NCBI GenBank assembly: GCA_948579315.1
Contig: CAPAOL010000028.1
Coordinates: 1 to 46,798 of the forward strand
DNA from: an uncultured Phocaeicola sp.
Lineage (GTDB): Bacteria; Bacteroidota; Bacteroidia; Bacteroidales; Bacteroidaceae
Length of the DNA: 46,798 nucleotides
Direction: 5' to 3'
Below, one piece after another: positions 24,454 through 32,678 of this stretch. Position 1 is the first letter of the stretch. Every line of letters begins with the position of its first letter. The position numbers were made by a program, and so were the translations under genes. The notes under the pieces are model-generated. The model did not search any database and was not told where the DNA came from. It saw only the letters and a list, made by a program, of their open reading frames with translations.

Positions 24454-26151
24454 ATGGAACAAAAAATAAAATTCCCCCGCTCGCAGAAAGTCTATTTACC
24501 CGGTAAACTTTATCCTAATATCCGCGTTGCCATGCGGAAAGTGGAGCAAGTGCCCAGTGTCAGCTTTGAAGGCGAAGAAAAGATAGCAACACCGAATCCG
24601 GAAATATATGTATATGATACCAGCGGACCGTTCAGTGATGCGGAAATGAACATTGACCTCAAAAAGGGGCTGCCCCGCATGCGTGAAGAATGGATTGTGA
24701 GTCGTGGTGACGTGGAACAGTTGCCTGAAATTACTTCGGAATACGGACAAATGAGAAGAGATGATAAAAGTCTCGATCACTTACGTTTCGAACACATCGC
24801 CCTGCCCTACCGTGCTAAAAAAGGAGAAACAATCACCCAAATGGCGTATGCCAAAAGAGGAATTATCACTCCTGAAATGGAATACGTAGCGATCCGCGAA
24901 AACATGAATTGTGAGGAGCTGGGAATTAAAACTCACATTACCCCCGAATTTGTCCGTCGGGAGATTGCGGAGGGACGTGCTGTACTACCGGCCAACATCA
25001 ACCACCCGGAAGCTGAACCAATGATTATCGGACGTAACTTCCTTGTAAAAATCAATACGAACATAGGAAATTCGGCTACCACCTCCAGCATTGATGAAGA
25101 AGTGGAGAAAGCACTGTGGAGCTGTAAATGGGGTGGAGACACGTTGATGGATCTTTCCACAGGAGAAAACATCCATGAAACACGTGAATGGATTATCCGT
25201 AATTGTCCCGTACCGGTAGGCACTGTTCCTATTTATCAGGCACTTGAAAAAGTGAATGGCATAGTGGAAGACCTCACCTGGGAAATCTACCGGGACACAT
25301 TGATTGAACAATGCGAACAAGGGGTCGATTACTTTACCATCCATGCAGGGATTCGCCGTCATAATGTCCATCTTGCCGATAATCGCTTGTGCGGCATTGT
25401 CAGCCGTGGAGGAAGTATTATGAGTAAATGGTGCCTCGTACACGATCAGGAAAATTTCTTATACGATCATTTTGATGATATCTGTGATATTCTGGCACAA
25501 TATGACGTAGCCGTGTCATTAGGTGACGGACTTCGCCCGGGTTCTATCTACGACGCAAATGATGAAGCGCAGTTTGCCGAACTCGATACCATGGGAGAAC
25601 TGGTGCTCCGTGCCTGGGATAAGAATGTTCAGGCATTTATTGAAGGCCCCGGACACGTTCCGATGCATAAAATTAAAGAGAACATGGAACGTCAGATTGA
25701 AAAATGCCATGACGCCCCTTTCTACACGCTCGGCCCGTTGGTGACGGATATTGCTCCCGGATACGACCATATCACTTCTGCTATCGGTGCCGCACAAATC
25801 GGATGGTTGGGGACGGCTATGCTTTGTTATGTCACCCCGAAAGAACACCTTGCCTTACCTGATAAAGAAGACGTACGCGTAGGAGTAATCACTTACAAGA
25901 TAGCCGCTCATGCCGCTGACCTAGCAAAAGGACACCCGGGTGCACAGGTAAGGGACAACGCATTGAGCAAAGCTCGTTATGAGTTCCGCTGGAAAGACCA
26001 GTTCGACCTATCTCTCGATCCGGAACGGGCGCAGACCTATTTCCGCGCAGGACACCATATCGACGGAGAATATTGTACGATGTGCGGACCTAATTTCTGT
26101 GCAATGAGATTGTCACGCGATTTAAAGAAAAGCACTAAAAGCAACAAATAA
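24454..26151 (+). CDS. thiC: phosphomethylpyrimidine synthase
   Basis: 565 residues. Conserved blocks include 'MTQMAYAKRG'-type 'ITQMAYAKRGIITPEMEYVA', 'GNSATTSSIDEEVEKALW', 'DTLMDLSTGENIHETREWI', 'FTIHAGIRRH' and 'VSLGDGLRPGSIYDA'. The 4Fe-4S ligands are in the C-terminal 'YCTMCGPNFCAMRLS' (CxxCxxxxC). This radical-SAM enzyme rearranges AIR to HMP-P. The N-terminal domain seen in many proteobacterial enzymes is present in short form. A hairpin region separates it from thiH. Confidence 0.97.
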   Translation: MEQKIKFPRSQKVYLPGKLYPNIRVAMRKVEQVPSVSFEGEEKIATPNPEIYVYDTSGPFSDAEMNIDLKKGLPRMREEWIVSRGDVEQLPEITSEYGQMRRDDKSLDHLRFEHIALPYRAKKGETITQMAYAKRGIITPEMEYVAIRENMNCEELGIKTHITPEFVRREIAEGRAVLPANINHPEAEPMIIGRNFLVKINTNIGNSATTSSIDEEVEKALWSCKWGGDTLMDLSTGENIHETREWIIRNCPVPVGTVPIYQALEKVNGIVEDLTWEIYRDTLIEQCEQGVDYFTIHAGIRRHNVHLADNRLCGIVSRGGSIMSKWCLVHDQENFLYDHFDDICDILAQYDVAVSLGDGLRPGSIYDANDEAQFAELDTMGELVLRAWDKNVQAFIEGPGHVPMHKIKENMERQIEKCHDAPFYTLGPLVTDIAPGYDHITSAIGAAQIGWLGTAMLCYVTPKEHLALPDKEDVRVGVITYKIAAHAADLAKGHPGAQVRDNALSKARYEFRWKDQFDLSLDPERAQTYFRAGHHIDGEYCTMCGPNFCAMRLSRDLKKSTKSNK

Positions 26152-26215
26152 TGAGTGGGGAAAAACAAAACGTCAGGCCACTGACCTACCCTCTCCCCTC
26201 ATTTTAATTTTTAAT
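26150..26215 (+). terminator. hairpin with T-rich tail between thiC and thiH (possible attenuator)
   Basis: An outer arm AATGAGTGGGG (26150-26160) faces CCCCTCATT (26195-26203), with an inner GTCAG/CTGAC hairpin (about 26172-26185). TTTAATTTTTAATTT follows. The outer arms match with one unpaired base. It could be a partial terminator or an RNA-processing site that lowers thiH/thiF relative to thiC. No gene starts in the gap. Confidence 0.4.
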
Positions 26216-26230
26216 TTATAATTGAATAAA

Positions 26231-27355
26231 ATGTTCTCAGACGAATTAGAAAAAATATCCTGGGAAGAGACGACAAAAGCCATCTATTCCAAAACAGATG
26301 CTGACGTACGCCGTGCGTTGGGTAAAAAAGAGCATCTGGATGTCAACGACTTTATGGCGCTGATTTCACCTGCCGCCACTCCTTATTTGGAAGTGATGGC
26401 ACGCCTTAGTCAGAAATATACAATGGAACGGTTCGGTAAGATAATCTCTATGTTTGTACCGCTCTACCTGACTAATTCATGTACCAATTCCTGTGTCTAT
26501 TGCGGTTTTCACATCAGCAATCCGATGAAGAGAACGATATTGACAGAGGAAGAGATTGTCAATGAATACAAAGCCATCAAACGGTTGGCTCCTTTTGAGA
26601 ATCTACTGCTTGTAACCGGTGAAAACCCGGCCGCAGCAGGTGTTCCATACATTGCCCGGGCGTTGGATTTGGCAAAGCCTTATTTCAGCAACCTGCAAAT
26701 TGAAGTAATGCCTCTTAAAGCGGAAGAATACAAGGAACTAACCAATCATGGCCTGAACGGAGTGATCTGTTTTCAAGAGACTTACCATAAAGCAAATTAC
26801 AAAACGTATCATCCGAGAGGCATGAAGTCAAAATTCGAATGGCGTGTAGACGGCTTCGACCGCATGGGACAGGCAGGTGTACACAAGATTGGTATGGGTG
26901 TCCTGATCGGTCTGGAGGAATGGCGAACCGACGTAACGATGATGGCTTATCATCTGCGTTATTTACAGAAGCATTACTGGAAAACGAAATATAGCGTAAA
27001 CTTCCCGCGTATGCGCCCGTCTGAAAACGGCGGATTCCAGCCGAATGTAGTTATGAATGACCGGGAACTCGCCCAACTTACATTCGCCATGCGAATCTTC
27101 GACCATGATGTAGATATCTCTTATTCTACCCGTGAGAGCGCAGAAATCCGAAACCACATGGCAACACTTGGCGTAACCACAATGAGTGCAGAAAGTAAAA
27201 CTGAACCGGGAGGCTATTTCAGTTATCCTCAAACCCTGGAACAATTTCACGTAAGTGATGAGCGAAAGGCGGTTGAAGTGGAACGTGATTTGAAAAAACT
27301 GGGTCGTGAACCCGTCTGGAAAGATTGGGATCAGTCTTTTGATTTTAAAAGATAA
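26231..27355 (+). CDS. thiH: 2-iminoacetate synthase (tyrosine lyase)
   Basis: About 374 residues from ATG 26231; a TTG nine bases upstream is not needed. The radical-SAM cluster motif is 'NSCTNSCVYCGFHISNP' (CxxxCxxC, about residue 85). 'VTGENPAAAGVPYI', 'QIEVMPLKAEEYKEL' and 'YHPRGMKSKFEWRVDGFDR' are ThiH-typical, and the C-terminal 'ESKTEPGGYFSYPQTLEQFHV' belongs to the BATS region. It cleaves tyrosine to dehydroglycine for ThiG under anaerobic conditions, which fits an anaerobe; aerobes use ThiO. The next gene, thiF, starts five bases after the stop. Confidence 0.96.
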   Translation: MFSDELEKISWEETTKAIYSKTDADVRRALGKKEHLDVNDFMALISPAATPYLEVMARLSQKYTMERFGKIISMFVPLYLTNSCTNSCVYCGFHISNPMKRTILTEEEIVNEYKAIKRLAPFENLLLVTGENPAAAGVPYIARALDLAKPYFSNLQIEVMPLKAEEYKELTNHGLNGVICFQETYHKANYKTYHPRGMKSKFEWRVDGFDRMGQAGVHKIGMGVLIGLEEWRTDVTMMAYHLRYLQKHYWKTKYSVNFPRMRPSENGGFQPNVVMNDRELAQLTFAMRIFDHDVDISYSTRESAEIRNHMATLGVTTMSAESKTEPGGYFSYPQTLEQFHVSDERKAVEVERDLKKLGREPVWKDWDQSFDFKR

Positions 27356-27359
27356 ACAG

Positions 27360-28052
27360 ATGCGATACGACAGACAAATTATACTTCCCGAAGTCGGAGA
27401 AGAAGGGCAGAAGAAACTGCAGGAAGCCAAAGTGCTTATTGTAGGCGTGGGAGGGCTGGGCTCTCCCATCGCTCTCTACCTGGCAGGTGCTGGTGTGGGA
27501 TGCCTAGGGCTGGTAGATGATGACTTAGTAAGCGTCACCAACCTACAACGACAAGTGCTCTATTCCGAAAAGGAGTTAGGTAAACCCAAAGCTATCTGTG
27601 CTGCGGAACGGCTCTCCGCTCTTAACAGTGAGATCGAAATACACCCCTACGCTGCCCGGCTGACGAAAGACAATGCGGATGATATCATTCAGGAATATGA
27701 TATAGTGGTGGATGGCTGCGACAACTTTGCCACCCGTTACCTGATTAACGACATTTGCATTGAACAGAAAAAGCCCTACGTATATGGTGCTATCTGCGGT
27801 TTTGAAGGACAGGTTTCTGTGTTCAACTACGGAAATCAAAAGAAAAACTACCGGGATCTTTATCCCGATGAAGAAGAAATGCAACGGATGCCTCCTCCGC
27901 CCAAAGGAGTGATGGGAGTTACTCCTGCCATTGTAGGGAGCATTGAAGCTACGGAAGTATTGAAAATAATCTGTGGCTTTGGTGATGTTTTAGCCGGCAA
28001 ACTATGGACAATTGATCTGCGGACACTGCAATCTAACAAATTTTCACTATAA
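27360..28052 (+). CDS. thiF: ThiF/MoeB/HesA-family adenylyltransferase
   Basis: About 230 residues from the ATG at 27360, directly after the thiH stop; longer versions would overlap thiH. 'RYDRQIILPEVGEEGQKKL', the ATP-binding 'VGVGGLGSPIALYLAGAGVG' and 'DDDLVSVTNLQRQVLY' are E1-like hallmarks. 'DIVVDGCDNFATRYLINDIC' holds the catalytic Asp region. It adenylates the ThiS C-terminus. The zinc-binding CxxC pairs typical of MoeB are absent or reduced (one Cys in 'AICGFEG', one in 'IICGFGD'), so the domain is a short ThiF form. Genomic context makes ThiF more likely than MoeB. Confidence 0.9.
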   Translation: MRYDRQIILPEVGEEGQKKLQEAKVLIVGVGGLGSPIALYLAGAGVGCLGLVDDDLVSVTNLQRQVLYSEKELGKPKAICAAERLSALNSEIEIHPYAARLTKDNADDIIQEYDIVVDGCDNFATRYLINDICIEQKKPYVYGAICGFEGQVSVFNYGNQKKNYRDLYPDEEEMQRMPPPPKGVMGVTPAIVGSIEATEVLKIICGFGDVLAGKLWTIDLRTLQSNKFSL

Positions 28053-28055
28053 AGG

Positions 28056-28087
28056 TTGGTTTCTGACATAGTTAATTAGTAACTTTG
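28056..28087 (+). promoter_or_regulatory. separate promoter for the second thiE/tenI-like gene
   Basis: TTGG at 28056-28059, 20 bp, then TAACTTTG at 28080-28087, a perfect TAnnTTTG. It starts three bases after the thiF stop, and the transcript would begin about 20 bp before the ATG at 28115. The gene could therefore escape riboswitch control. Confidence 0.5.
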
Positions 28088-28114
28088 CTAAACAATCCAA
28101 TTTTAACAAAAGAA

Positions 28115-28723
28115 ATGAAACTAATTGTAGTTACCACCCCTACTTTCTTCGTCGAAGAAGATAAGATTATTACCGCTCTTTTCGAAGAGGGGCTGGATGT
28201 CCTACATCTTAGGAAGCCGGAGACTCCGGCTATGTATTCGGAACGGCTATTGACACTTATTCCGGATAAATATCACCGTCGTATCGTTACACATGAGCAT
28301 TTTTATCTGAAAGAAGAATTCAACCTGATGGGAATCCACCTGAATGCACGTAACCCCAAAGAACCGCATGATTATTATGGTCATATCAGTTGTTCCTGCC
28401 ATTCTGTAGAAGAGGTAAAAAACAGAAAGCACTTTTACGACTATGTTTTTATGAGCCCTATCTATGACAGTATCTCTAAAGTGAATTACTATTCAACATA
28501 CACTGCCGAAGAGTTACGCGAAGCACAAAGAGCCAAGATTATCGACTCGAAAGTGATGGCATTGGGAGGTATCAATGAAGACAATTTATTGGAGATTAAG
28601 GATTTCGGTTTCGGAGGGGCTGTCGTCTTAGGAGATCTCTGGAATAGATTCGACGCTTGTCAGGACCAAAATTATTTAGCCGTAATCGAGCATTTCAAAA
28701 AGCTGAAGAAACTATCAGATTAA
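28115..28723 (+). CDS. ThiE/TenI-family protein (second thiamine phosphate synthase-like gene)
   Basis: About 202 residues from ATG 28115. 'LDVLHLRKPE' replaces the ThiE 'WIQLRMKD' motif. 'RIVTHEHFYLKEEFNLMGIHLN' and 'VMALGGINEDNLLEIKDFGFGGAVVLGDLW' keep the barrel and phosphate loop. The region 'YVFMSPIYDSISKVNY' resembles 'GPIF.T.SK' of TenI/ThiE. Because a full ThiE is encoded upstream, this copy is more likely TenI-like (thiazole tautomerase) or a second ThiE; the sequence does not decide. It sits at the operon end with its own promoter. Confidence 0.8.
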   Translation: MKLIVVTTPTFFVEEDKIITALFEEGLDVLHLRKPETPAMYSERLLTLIPDKYHRRIVTHEHFYLKEEFNLMGIHLNARNPKEPHDYYGHISCSCHSVEEVKNRKHFYDYVFMSPIYDSISKVNYYSTYTAEELREAQRAKIIDSKVMALGGINEDNLLEIKDFGFGGAVVLGDLWNRFDACQDQNYLAVIEHFKKLKKLSD

Positions 28724-28808
28724 TAAATATAACCGATCATATAACTAACTGGCTATGCTTCCTCATTTTATCCAATAAGAGAAGTGTTTTTCCCAATCAT
28801 GAAATATT

Positions 28809-28842
28809 AAAAAAGCCGTTGCGAATTACCTTCTGCAACGGC
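28809..28842 (-). terminator. intrinsic terminator for the barrel gene at 28868
   Basis: Leftward GAGCCGTTGC, a 12-nt loop, GCAACGGC, then TTTTTT. The stem lies about 25 bp beyond the stop codon; it could also serve rightward transcripts from the thi side. Confidence 0.8.
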
Positions 28843-28867
28843 TCTCTATATTTTCAGTGTTTTCTTA

Positions 28868-29440
28868 TCAGAACTTATATCCTACAATAATAGAGAAGTT
28901 CATGTTTTTAGGATTACCAAATTTCTGCACATCAACCAAACCGAATTGACCATCCAAACCTGCAATGATTCTACCAAATTCCAATGCAACTCCTACGCCA
29001 AGACCTGCATCAAAACGCTTCAAAGCATCATCACCAAAAGTATCAACTTTACGTTCTGTATCGTTTCCTAAATCAATTTTTTGCTTACCAGCAATACCAC
29101 AAGCAAAATAAGGACCTGCATTAACTACAAGATTCGTATTATCTGCAACATTAAAACGTGCAGCAGCCATTACCGGTAATTCCAAATACATTGCATTAAT
29201 GCTATTTCCATCTTTCTTTGCACCTTTACTAGCCAGGAATAATGAAGGCTGCAACGACCATGTATCATTAAAAGCATATTCAAAACCTCCTCCAAGCTTA
29301 AAGCCAACTTTTGCATTCAGATCAAGATCACCTGTATAATTGCTAAAGTTCATACCTACCTTGGCATTCCAACCTGTAATTTGAGAAAAACCTGCTACTG
29401 AAATCAGCGCAAATAAAACAAACAAAACACTCTTCTTCAT
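28868..29440 (-). CDS. outer-membrane beta-barrel protein (PorT/OMP_b-brl_2-like)
   Basis: 190 residues. A type I signal peptide (MKKSVLFVLFALISVAGFSQ) is followed by alternating amphipathic strands: 'GWNAKVGMNFSNYTGD', 'VGFKLGGGFEYAFNDTWSL', 'YLELPVMAAARF', 'LVVNAGPYFACGIAGK'. It ends IIVGYKF with terminal Phe, the usual signal for BAM insertion. Size and strand number suggest an eight-stranded barrel. It is a single gene with a clear promoter and terminator. Function within this broad family cannot be assigned. Confidence 0.85.
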   Translation of the reverse strand: MKKSVLFVLFALISVAGFSQITGWNAKVGMNFSNYTGDLDLNAKVGFKLGGGFEYAFNDTWSLQPSLFLASKGAKKDGNSINAMYLELPVMAAARFNVADNTNLVVNAGPYFACGIAGKQKIDLGNDTERKVDTFGDDALKRFDAGLGVGVALEFGRIIAGLDGQFGLVDVQKFGNPKNMNFSIIVGYKF

Positions 29441-29498
29441 AATTTTAAAGTTTTAAATTAATACTAAAGGTTTTTATTGACCTCATTGTTTAACAATA

Positions 29499-29530
29499 CA
29501 AATGTATAACTGTAATTTGTATTAAACAAC
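29499..29530 (-). promoter_or_regulatory. promoter of the barrel gene 28868-29440
   Basis: Leftward GTTG near 29530, 20 bp, TACATTTG at 29506-29499 (perfect TAnnTTTG). The predicted leader is about 50 nt. The arrangement matches the promoter of the neighbouring barrel gene. Confidence 0.6.
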
Positions 29531-29571
29531 TTTTTCGTTAACAAGTGCATAATTTATAGAGATTATACATA

Positions 29572-29609
29572 AAAAAAGGGAATTCCCTATTCTTGGGAAC
29601 TCCCTTTCC
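29572..29609 (-). terminator. intrinsic terminator after the barrel gene at 29638
   Basis: Leftward AAAGGGAGTTCCC, loop, GGGAATTCCCTTT then TTTT. A long near-perfect stem about 30 bp after the stop codon. Confidence 0.85.
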
Positions 29610-29637
29610 TATTTTGTTGAATTGTTTTTCTGCTTAA

Positions 29638-30171
29638 TCAGAATGCGTAGTGAAAACCAATCGAAAGATCTTCGCTAGCAAGATTAAGCCCGAATGAATG
29701 TTTAATAGGAGCATAATCCTCATCATAATCCATATTTCTCCGATAACCCAAGAAACCATACTTAGCTATAAAAGAGAAATGGTCATTCAGCTTAACTGCG
29801 ATTCCCGGTCTCAAACCAACTTGACCTCTTTTAAAAGTATCTCCATCTTTCACTTTATCAAAACCGATTAAAGCGGTTCCATCTAAGAATAAACGCACAA
29901 TGCCACTTTCATAATAAGAGAAACGGATATACGGAGCAAAGTCAAATGAATTCATAGAAACTTTGTTTGCATACTCATGTCCATACACTAATTCAGCACC
30001 TAATGCCCATGTTTCATTAAAGTCGTATCCAACTTCCGGAGCAATTTTAAAAGAAGTAGTGTTGCCCGTGCTGTTACGCCAAACGTTCAAAGATCCGCCT
30101 ACGTAAACTTCTTGTGCTTTTGCAGCGATAGTTGCTAACATCACAACTACCAATAACAAACCCTTTTTCAT
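29638..30171 (-). CDS. small outer-membrane beta-barrel protein
   Basis: 177 residues. Signal peptide MKKGLLLVVVMLATIAAKAQ (AKA|Q cleavage), then eight likely strands ('EVYVGGSLNVWRNSTGN', 'FKIAPEVGYDFNETWALGAEL', 'FDFAPYIRFSYYESGIVRLF', 'RGQVGLRPGIAVKLNDHFSFI') and terminal 'SIGFHYAF' ending in Phe. It resembles OmpW/OprF-type eight-strand barrels of Bacteroides. Single gene with strong promoter and terminator, hence probably well expressed. Distinct from the barrel at 28868 by length and strand pattern, although both probably share an ancestor. Confidence 0.85.
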   Translation of the reverse strand: MKKGLLLVVVMLATIAAKAQEVYVGGSLNVWRNSTGNTTSFKIAPEVGYDFNETWALGAELVYGHEYANKVSMNSFDFAPYIRFSYYESGIVRLFLDGTALIGFDKVKDGDTFKRGQVGLRPGIAVKLNDHFSFIAKYGFLGYRRNMDYDEDYAPIKHSFGLNLASEDLSIGFHYAF

Positions 30172-30229
30172 TTTCTTTATTTTTTAAATTAAACATTAGA
30201 CCCCAATTCGGTCGATTGATTTCTGGGTG

Positions 30230-30261
30230 CAAATGTAAAGCAGTTTTTATAAAGAAACAAA
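30230..30261 (-). promoter_or_regulatory. promoter of the barrel gene 29638-30171
   Basis: Leftward TTTG (30261-30258), exactly 20 bp, TACATTTG (30237-30230): a full consensus Bacteroides promoter, with a leader of about 50 nt. Confidence 0.75.
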
Positions 30262-30501
30262 TATTTAGTTAGTTTTTCATAATAAACACCAAATAAATGT
30301 TTAACGAAGACTCTGTACATCAATATTATATAGCAACACAACATTCTAGCTATAAGATTCTCTACAAGATTTAGTATCTTTGACGAGTGGTAAGCCTTTC
30401 AGTCATCAGACACAGCCACGTTTGACTGACATTGGATAGTGTAAAATGCTTCGTTATTATGAAAGTAAAAACAATAAAACAGTTAGTTTAAACGATTTGT
30501 T

Positions 30502-31065
30502 ATGTCAATAAAAATAAAGTATTTCGAGAACAGAAAAGATTGGCGAAAGTGGTTGAATGACAACTTTGAGACTGCCAATGAAGTTTGGTTTGTATTTCCC
30601 AGTAAATCTTCAGGCGAAAAAAGTATCACATACAACGACGCTGTTGAAGAAGCTCTTTGTTTCGAGTGGATTGACAGTACAATAAAATCGCTCGACAAAG
30701 AACATAAAATTCAGCATTTCACCCCCAGAAATCCTAAAAGTACCTATTCGCAAGCTAACAAAGAAAGACTTAGGTGGCTATTGGAAAATAAAATGATACA
30801 TCCCAAATTTGAGGATAAAATACGAAATGTATTATCTGATCCTTTCATTTTCCCCAGTGACATAATTGAAAGATTGAAGGAAGATAAAACAATCTGGGAA
30901 AATTATCTACATTTTTCCGACACATATAAACGTATCAGAATTGCATACATTGATGCAGCCAGAAAACGACCAGAAGAATTTGAAAAGCGATTAAACAACT
31001 TTATCAATAAAACGAAAGAAAATAAAAAGATCATAGGATTTGGCGGAATAGAGAAATACTATTAA
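30502..31065 (+). CDS. YdeI/OmpD-associated family protein
   Basis: 187 residues. 'KYFENRKDWRKWLNDNFET' then 'EVWFVFPSKSSGEKSITYNDAVEEALCFEWIDSTI' is the diagnostic YdeI N-terminus. 'FTPRNPKSTYSQANKERLRWL' and the C-terminal 'RKRPEEFEKRLNNFINKTKE' (OmdA helix) also match. Relatives are small cytoplasmic proteins sometimes called bacteriocin-protection proteins; the biochemical role is unclear. A TATCTTTG (-7 type) occurs at about 30375-30382, which would give a 110-nt leader. It is the last ordinary gene before the mobile-element island. Confidence 0.85.
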   Translation: MSIKIKYFENRKDWRKWLNDNFETANEVWFVFPSKSSGEKSITYNDAVEEALCFEWIDSTIKSLDKEHKIQHFTPRNPKSTYSQANKERLRWLLENKMIHPKFEDKIRNVLSDPFIFPSDIIERLKEDKTIWENYLHFSDTYKRIRIAYIDAARKRPEEFEKRLNNFINKTKENKKIIGFGGIEKYY

Positions 31066-31129
31066 TCCCAACTAAGAATCCATGAAAACCTAAAATAGGC
31101 TGCAAATACTTTCACAAGTATTTACAGCC

Positions 31130-31400
31130 TATTTATCAGATAGTTAAGTACCTAACCAGCGTATTTGACTATCCTTCTATCGCTGCCTGCGCCCCTCTTT
31201 CGATAACTTGATTATCAGAACATTCCAACACTTTTGTATGTGTTTGGTATGTGTTTTGGAGCTTCAGACTGACTTTTGTTTGAAATGTCGCGATTACTCT
31301 TCAATAGCAGCTTGCGCCGCTTCTATCACATTATGAATATCAGATGGTTACAACGCTTTTGTATGTGTTTGGTATGTATTTTCTGATATAAGAATATGAC
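31130..31400 (-). repeat. two degenerate tandem copies of a gene 3' end
   Basis: Two copies about 113 bp apart share ACATACCAAACACATACAAAAG, followed on the minus strand by readable ends DNQVIERGAQAAIEG-stop and DIHNVIEAAQAAIEE-stop. AQAAIE is kept while its codons differ at four third positions. Copy 1 stays open upstream for about 40 codons ('VSLKLQNTYQTHTKVLE'); copy 2 has an in-frame stop ('HTKAL', stop, 'PSD'). Both therefore look like decayed coding sequence. I cannot name the source gene. The 405-bp gap 31066-31471 holds nothing else I recognise. Confidence 0.5.
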
Positions 31401-31471
31401 AAATATGAAGACTAATCATTGTACGTTTTGCAATGCAAACATCGCACGTACATTATTATATATAGTAGATA

Positions 31472-31903
31472 TTACCTCCTTTCTTCTAAAAATTTTATGA
31501 TTCTCTCCTTGTCATTCAAGTGAGACTCAAGGTGTGTTATCTGCTCTCTCAAAAGTTTAATGGTTTCCTTTTGAGATTCGACTTCCGCTTGTTCTTTGGA
31601 TAGCTGTGATGCCAGTTCTGCTTCACCTATTATATTATGAGCATTCCCTTGCAAGGAAACTGCCGCCAAATGAGCGGAAATCTGTTGTGGAACGGGGCAG
31701 AACAACAAGAAGAAATTATAATCCAAAGCCTCACTCACTTTGACAAGCCGACTGGTCTCCATGGTTTCCCTATCCAATATGCGATTGACATGCTGTTGGG
31801 TCACACCGATTCGACGCCCCAACTCGGATTTGGAAATACCAAGTTCGACACGCCGTTTCTCAATTTCGGCACCCACATGCACACGTTTGATGTTTATTTC
31901 CAT
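31472..31903 (-). CDS. XRE-family DNA-binding protein with C-terminal coiled coil
   Basis: 143 residues. A helix-turn-helix lies at about 8-62: 'IEKRRVELGISKSELGRRIGVTQQHVNRILDRETMET'. The rest (about 90-143) is a Glu/Lys/Gln-rich coiled coil ('LLREQITHLESHLNDKERII'), probably for dimerisation. It is transcribed away from the small genes starting at 32049, the layout of a phage- or ICE-type repressor with a shared operator region between 31904 and 32048. That spacer contains AT-rich repeats, including three TTAAACA units close to 32020-32040. Confidence 0.85.
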   Translation of the reverse strand: MEINIKRVHVGAEIEKRRVELGISKSELGRRIGVTQQHVNRILDRETMETSRLVKVSEALDYNFFLLFCPVPQQISAHLAAVSLQGNAHNIIGEAELASQLSKEQAEVESQKETIKLLREQITHLESHLNDKERIIKFLEERR

Positions 31904-32048
31904 AGGCGTAAATCATTAAACAGAGATTAAACCAAAAAATATCAAATATTTATTTGGCTACCTAAACATTATTATGTTATTTTGCAAGCGTTATACACTC
32001 AATTGGTATATGCAAAGTTAAACATTAAACATTAAACATCCAAACATT

Positions 32049-32240
32049 ATGGCAGAAATTGTGGTAAAAATCCGTCCCGCTCTCACCGCCCTCAAAATCG
32101 GTGAGTCAATCACCTTCCCCATTTCCAAGCTAAAAAGTGTCCGTACCCAAGCCTCTGAACTGGGTGCCATCTACAATCGGCAGTATAAGACACAAACCAA
32201 TAGGGAGAATATGACTATCACTGTAAAGCGTATTGATTGA
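32049..32240 (+). CDS. small mobile-element protein, function unknown
   Basis: 63 residues, basic: 'VVKIRPALTALKIGESITFPI' and 'SVRTQASELGAIYNRQYKTQ' suggest a small alpha/beta protein, perhaps DNA-binding through the Arg/Lys/Gln-rich helix. Similar short genes, with the 'VGESITFP...SVRTQAS' layout, occur at the start of Bacteroides mobile-element operons, but I do not know a function. It starts the rightward operon that leads to the primase. Confidence 0.55.
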   Translation: MAEIVVKIRPALTALKIGESITFPISKLKSVRTQASELGAIYNRQYKTQTNRENMTITVKRID

Positions 32241-32253
32241 GCGGTTTAATTAT

Positions 32254-32565
32254 ATGGATATGAAAATACTCCAAGTCTTAGACCGGCTGGTCCCATACGA
32301 TGCTTTTCTAAACGACCTTGCAGCCAGGATTGTCGGAATGATGAAGGCTGACAGCAACGACCCTGAATTTGTTAGCCAAAGAAAGGCGTATGAGCTGTTT
32401 GGAAGGCGCAATGTCGAAAGATGGAAACGGCAAGGGAAGGTTGTATCTTACAAAAGACCCGGAAAAGTGGAATACAGGACTTCTGACCTCCGTCTTTTAC
32501 AGCGCACCGTACAAGATTACATTGAACCGCCATCACATAAAGAAAGCGGTAACAATAAGAAATAA
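32254..32565 (+). CDS. small helix-turn-helix-like mobile-element protein
   Basis: About 103 residues from ATG 32254 (a TTG upstream overlaps the previous gene). 'MDMKILQVLDRLVPYDAFLNDLAARIVGMM' is helical. 'SQRKAYELFGRRNVERWKRQGKV' then 'RPGKVEYRTSDLRLLQRTV' resembles an excisionase/MerR-type winged helix in which the protein reads a short DNA site. It is 13 bp after the 63-residue gene and 110 bp before the next HTH gene. Probably control of the element; weak call. Confidence 0.55.
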   Translation: MDMKILQVLDRLVPYDAFLNDLAARIVGMMKADSNDPEFVSQRKAYELFGRRNVERWKRQGKVVSYKRPGKVEYRTSDLRLLQRTVQDYIEPPSHKESGNNKK

Positions 32566-32678
32566 ATAGAATAGGTAAACATTATTATGGCTACATATTC
32601 AATAATATCAAAACTTTCAATGTTGGGTATTGAAAGTACAACAAGATAGGGTCTCCTCTAATAATAAAGCAATGACAA

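Noticed and set aside
31066..31471. tRNA or att core in the gap before the island
   Set aside because: No cloverleaf could be drawn and no matching direct repeat was found at the other end within the window; only the decayed repeat copies are visible.
32587..32649. A 20-codon open frame (MATYSIISKL...) between two HTH genes
   Set aside because: Its start context resembles that of the 63-residue gene, but length and lack of any support make it indistinguishable from chance.
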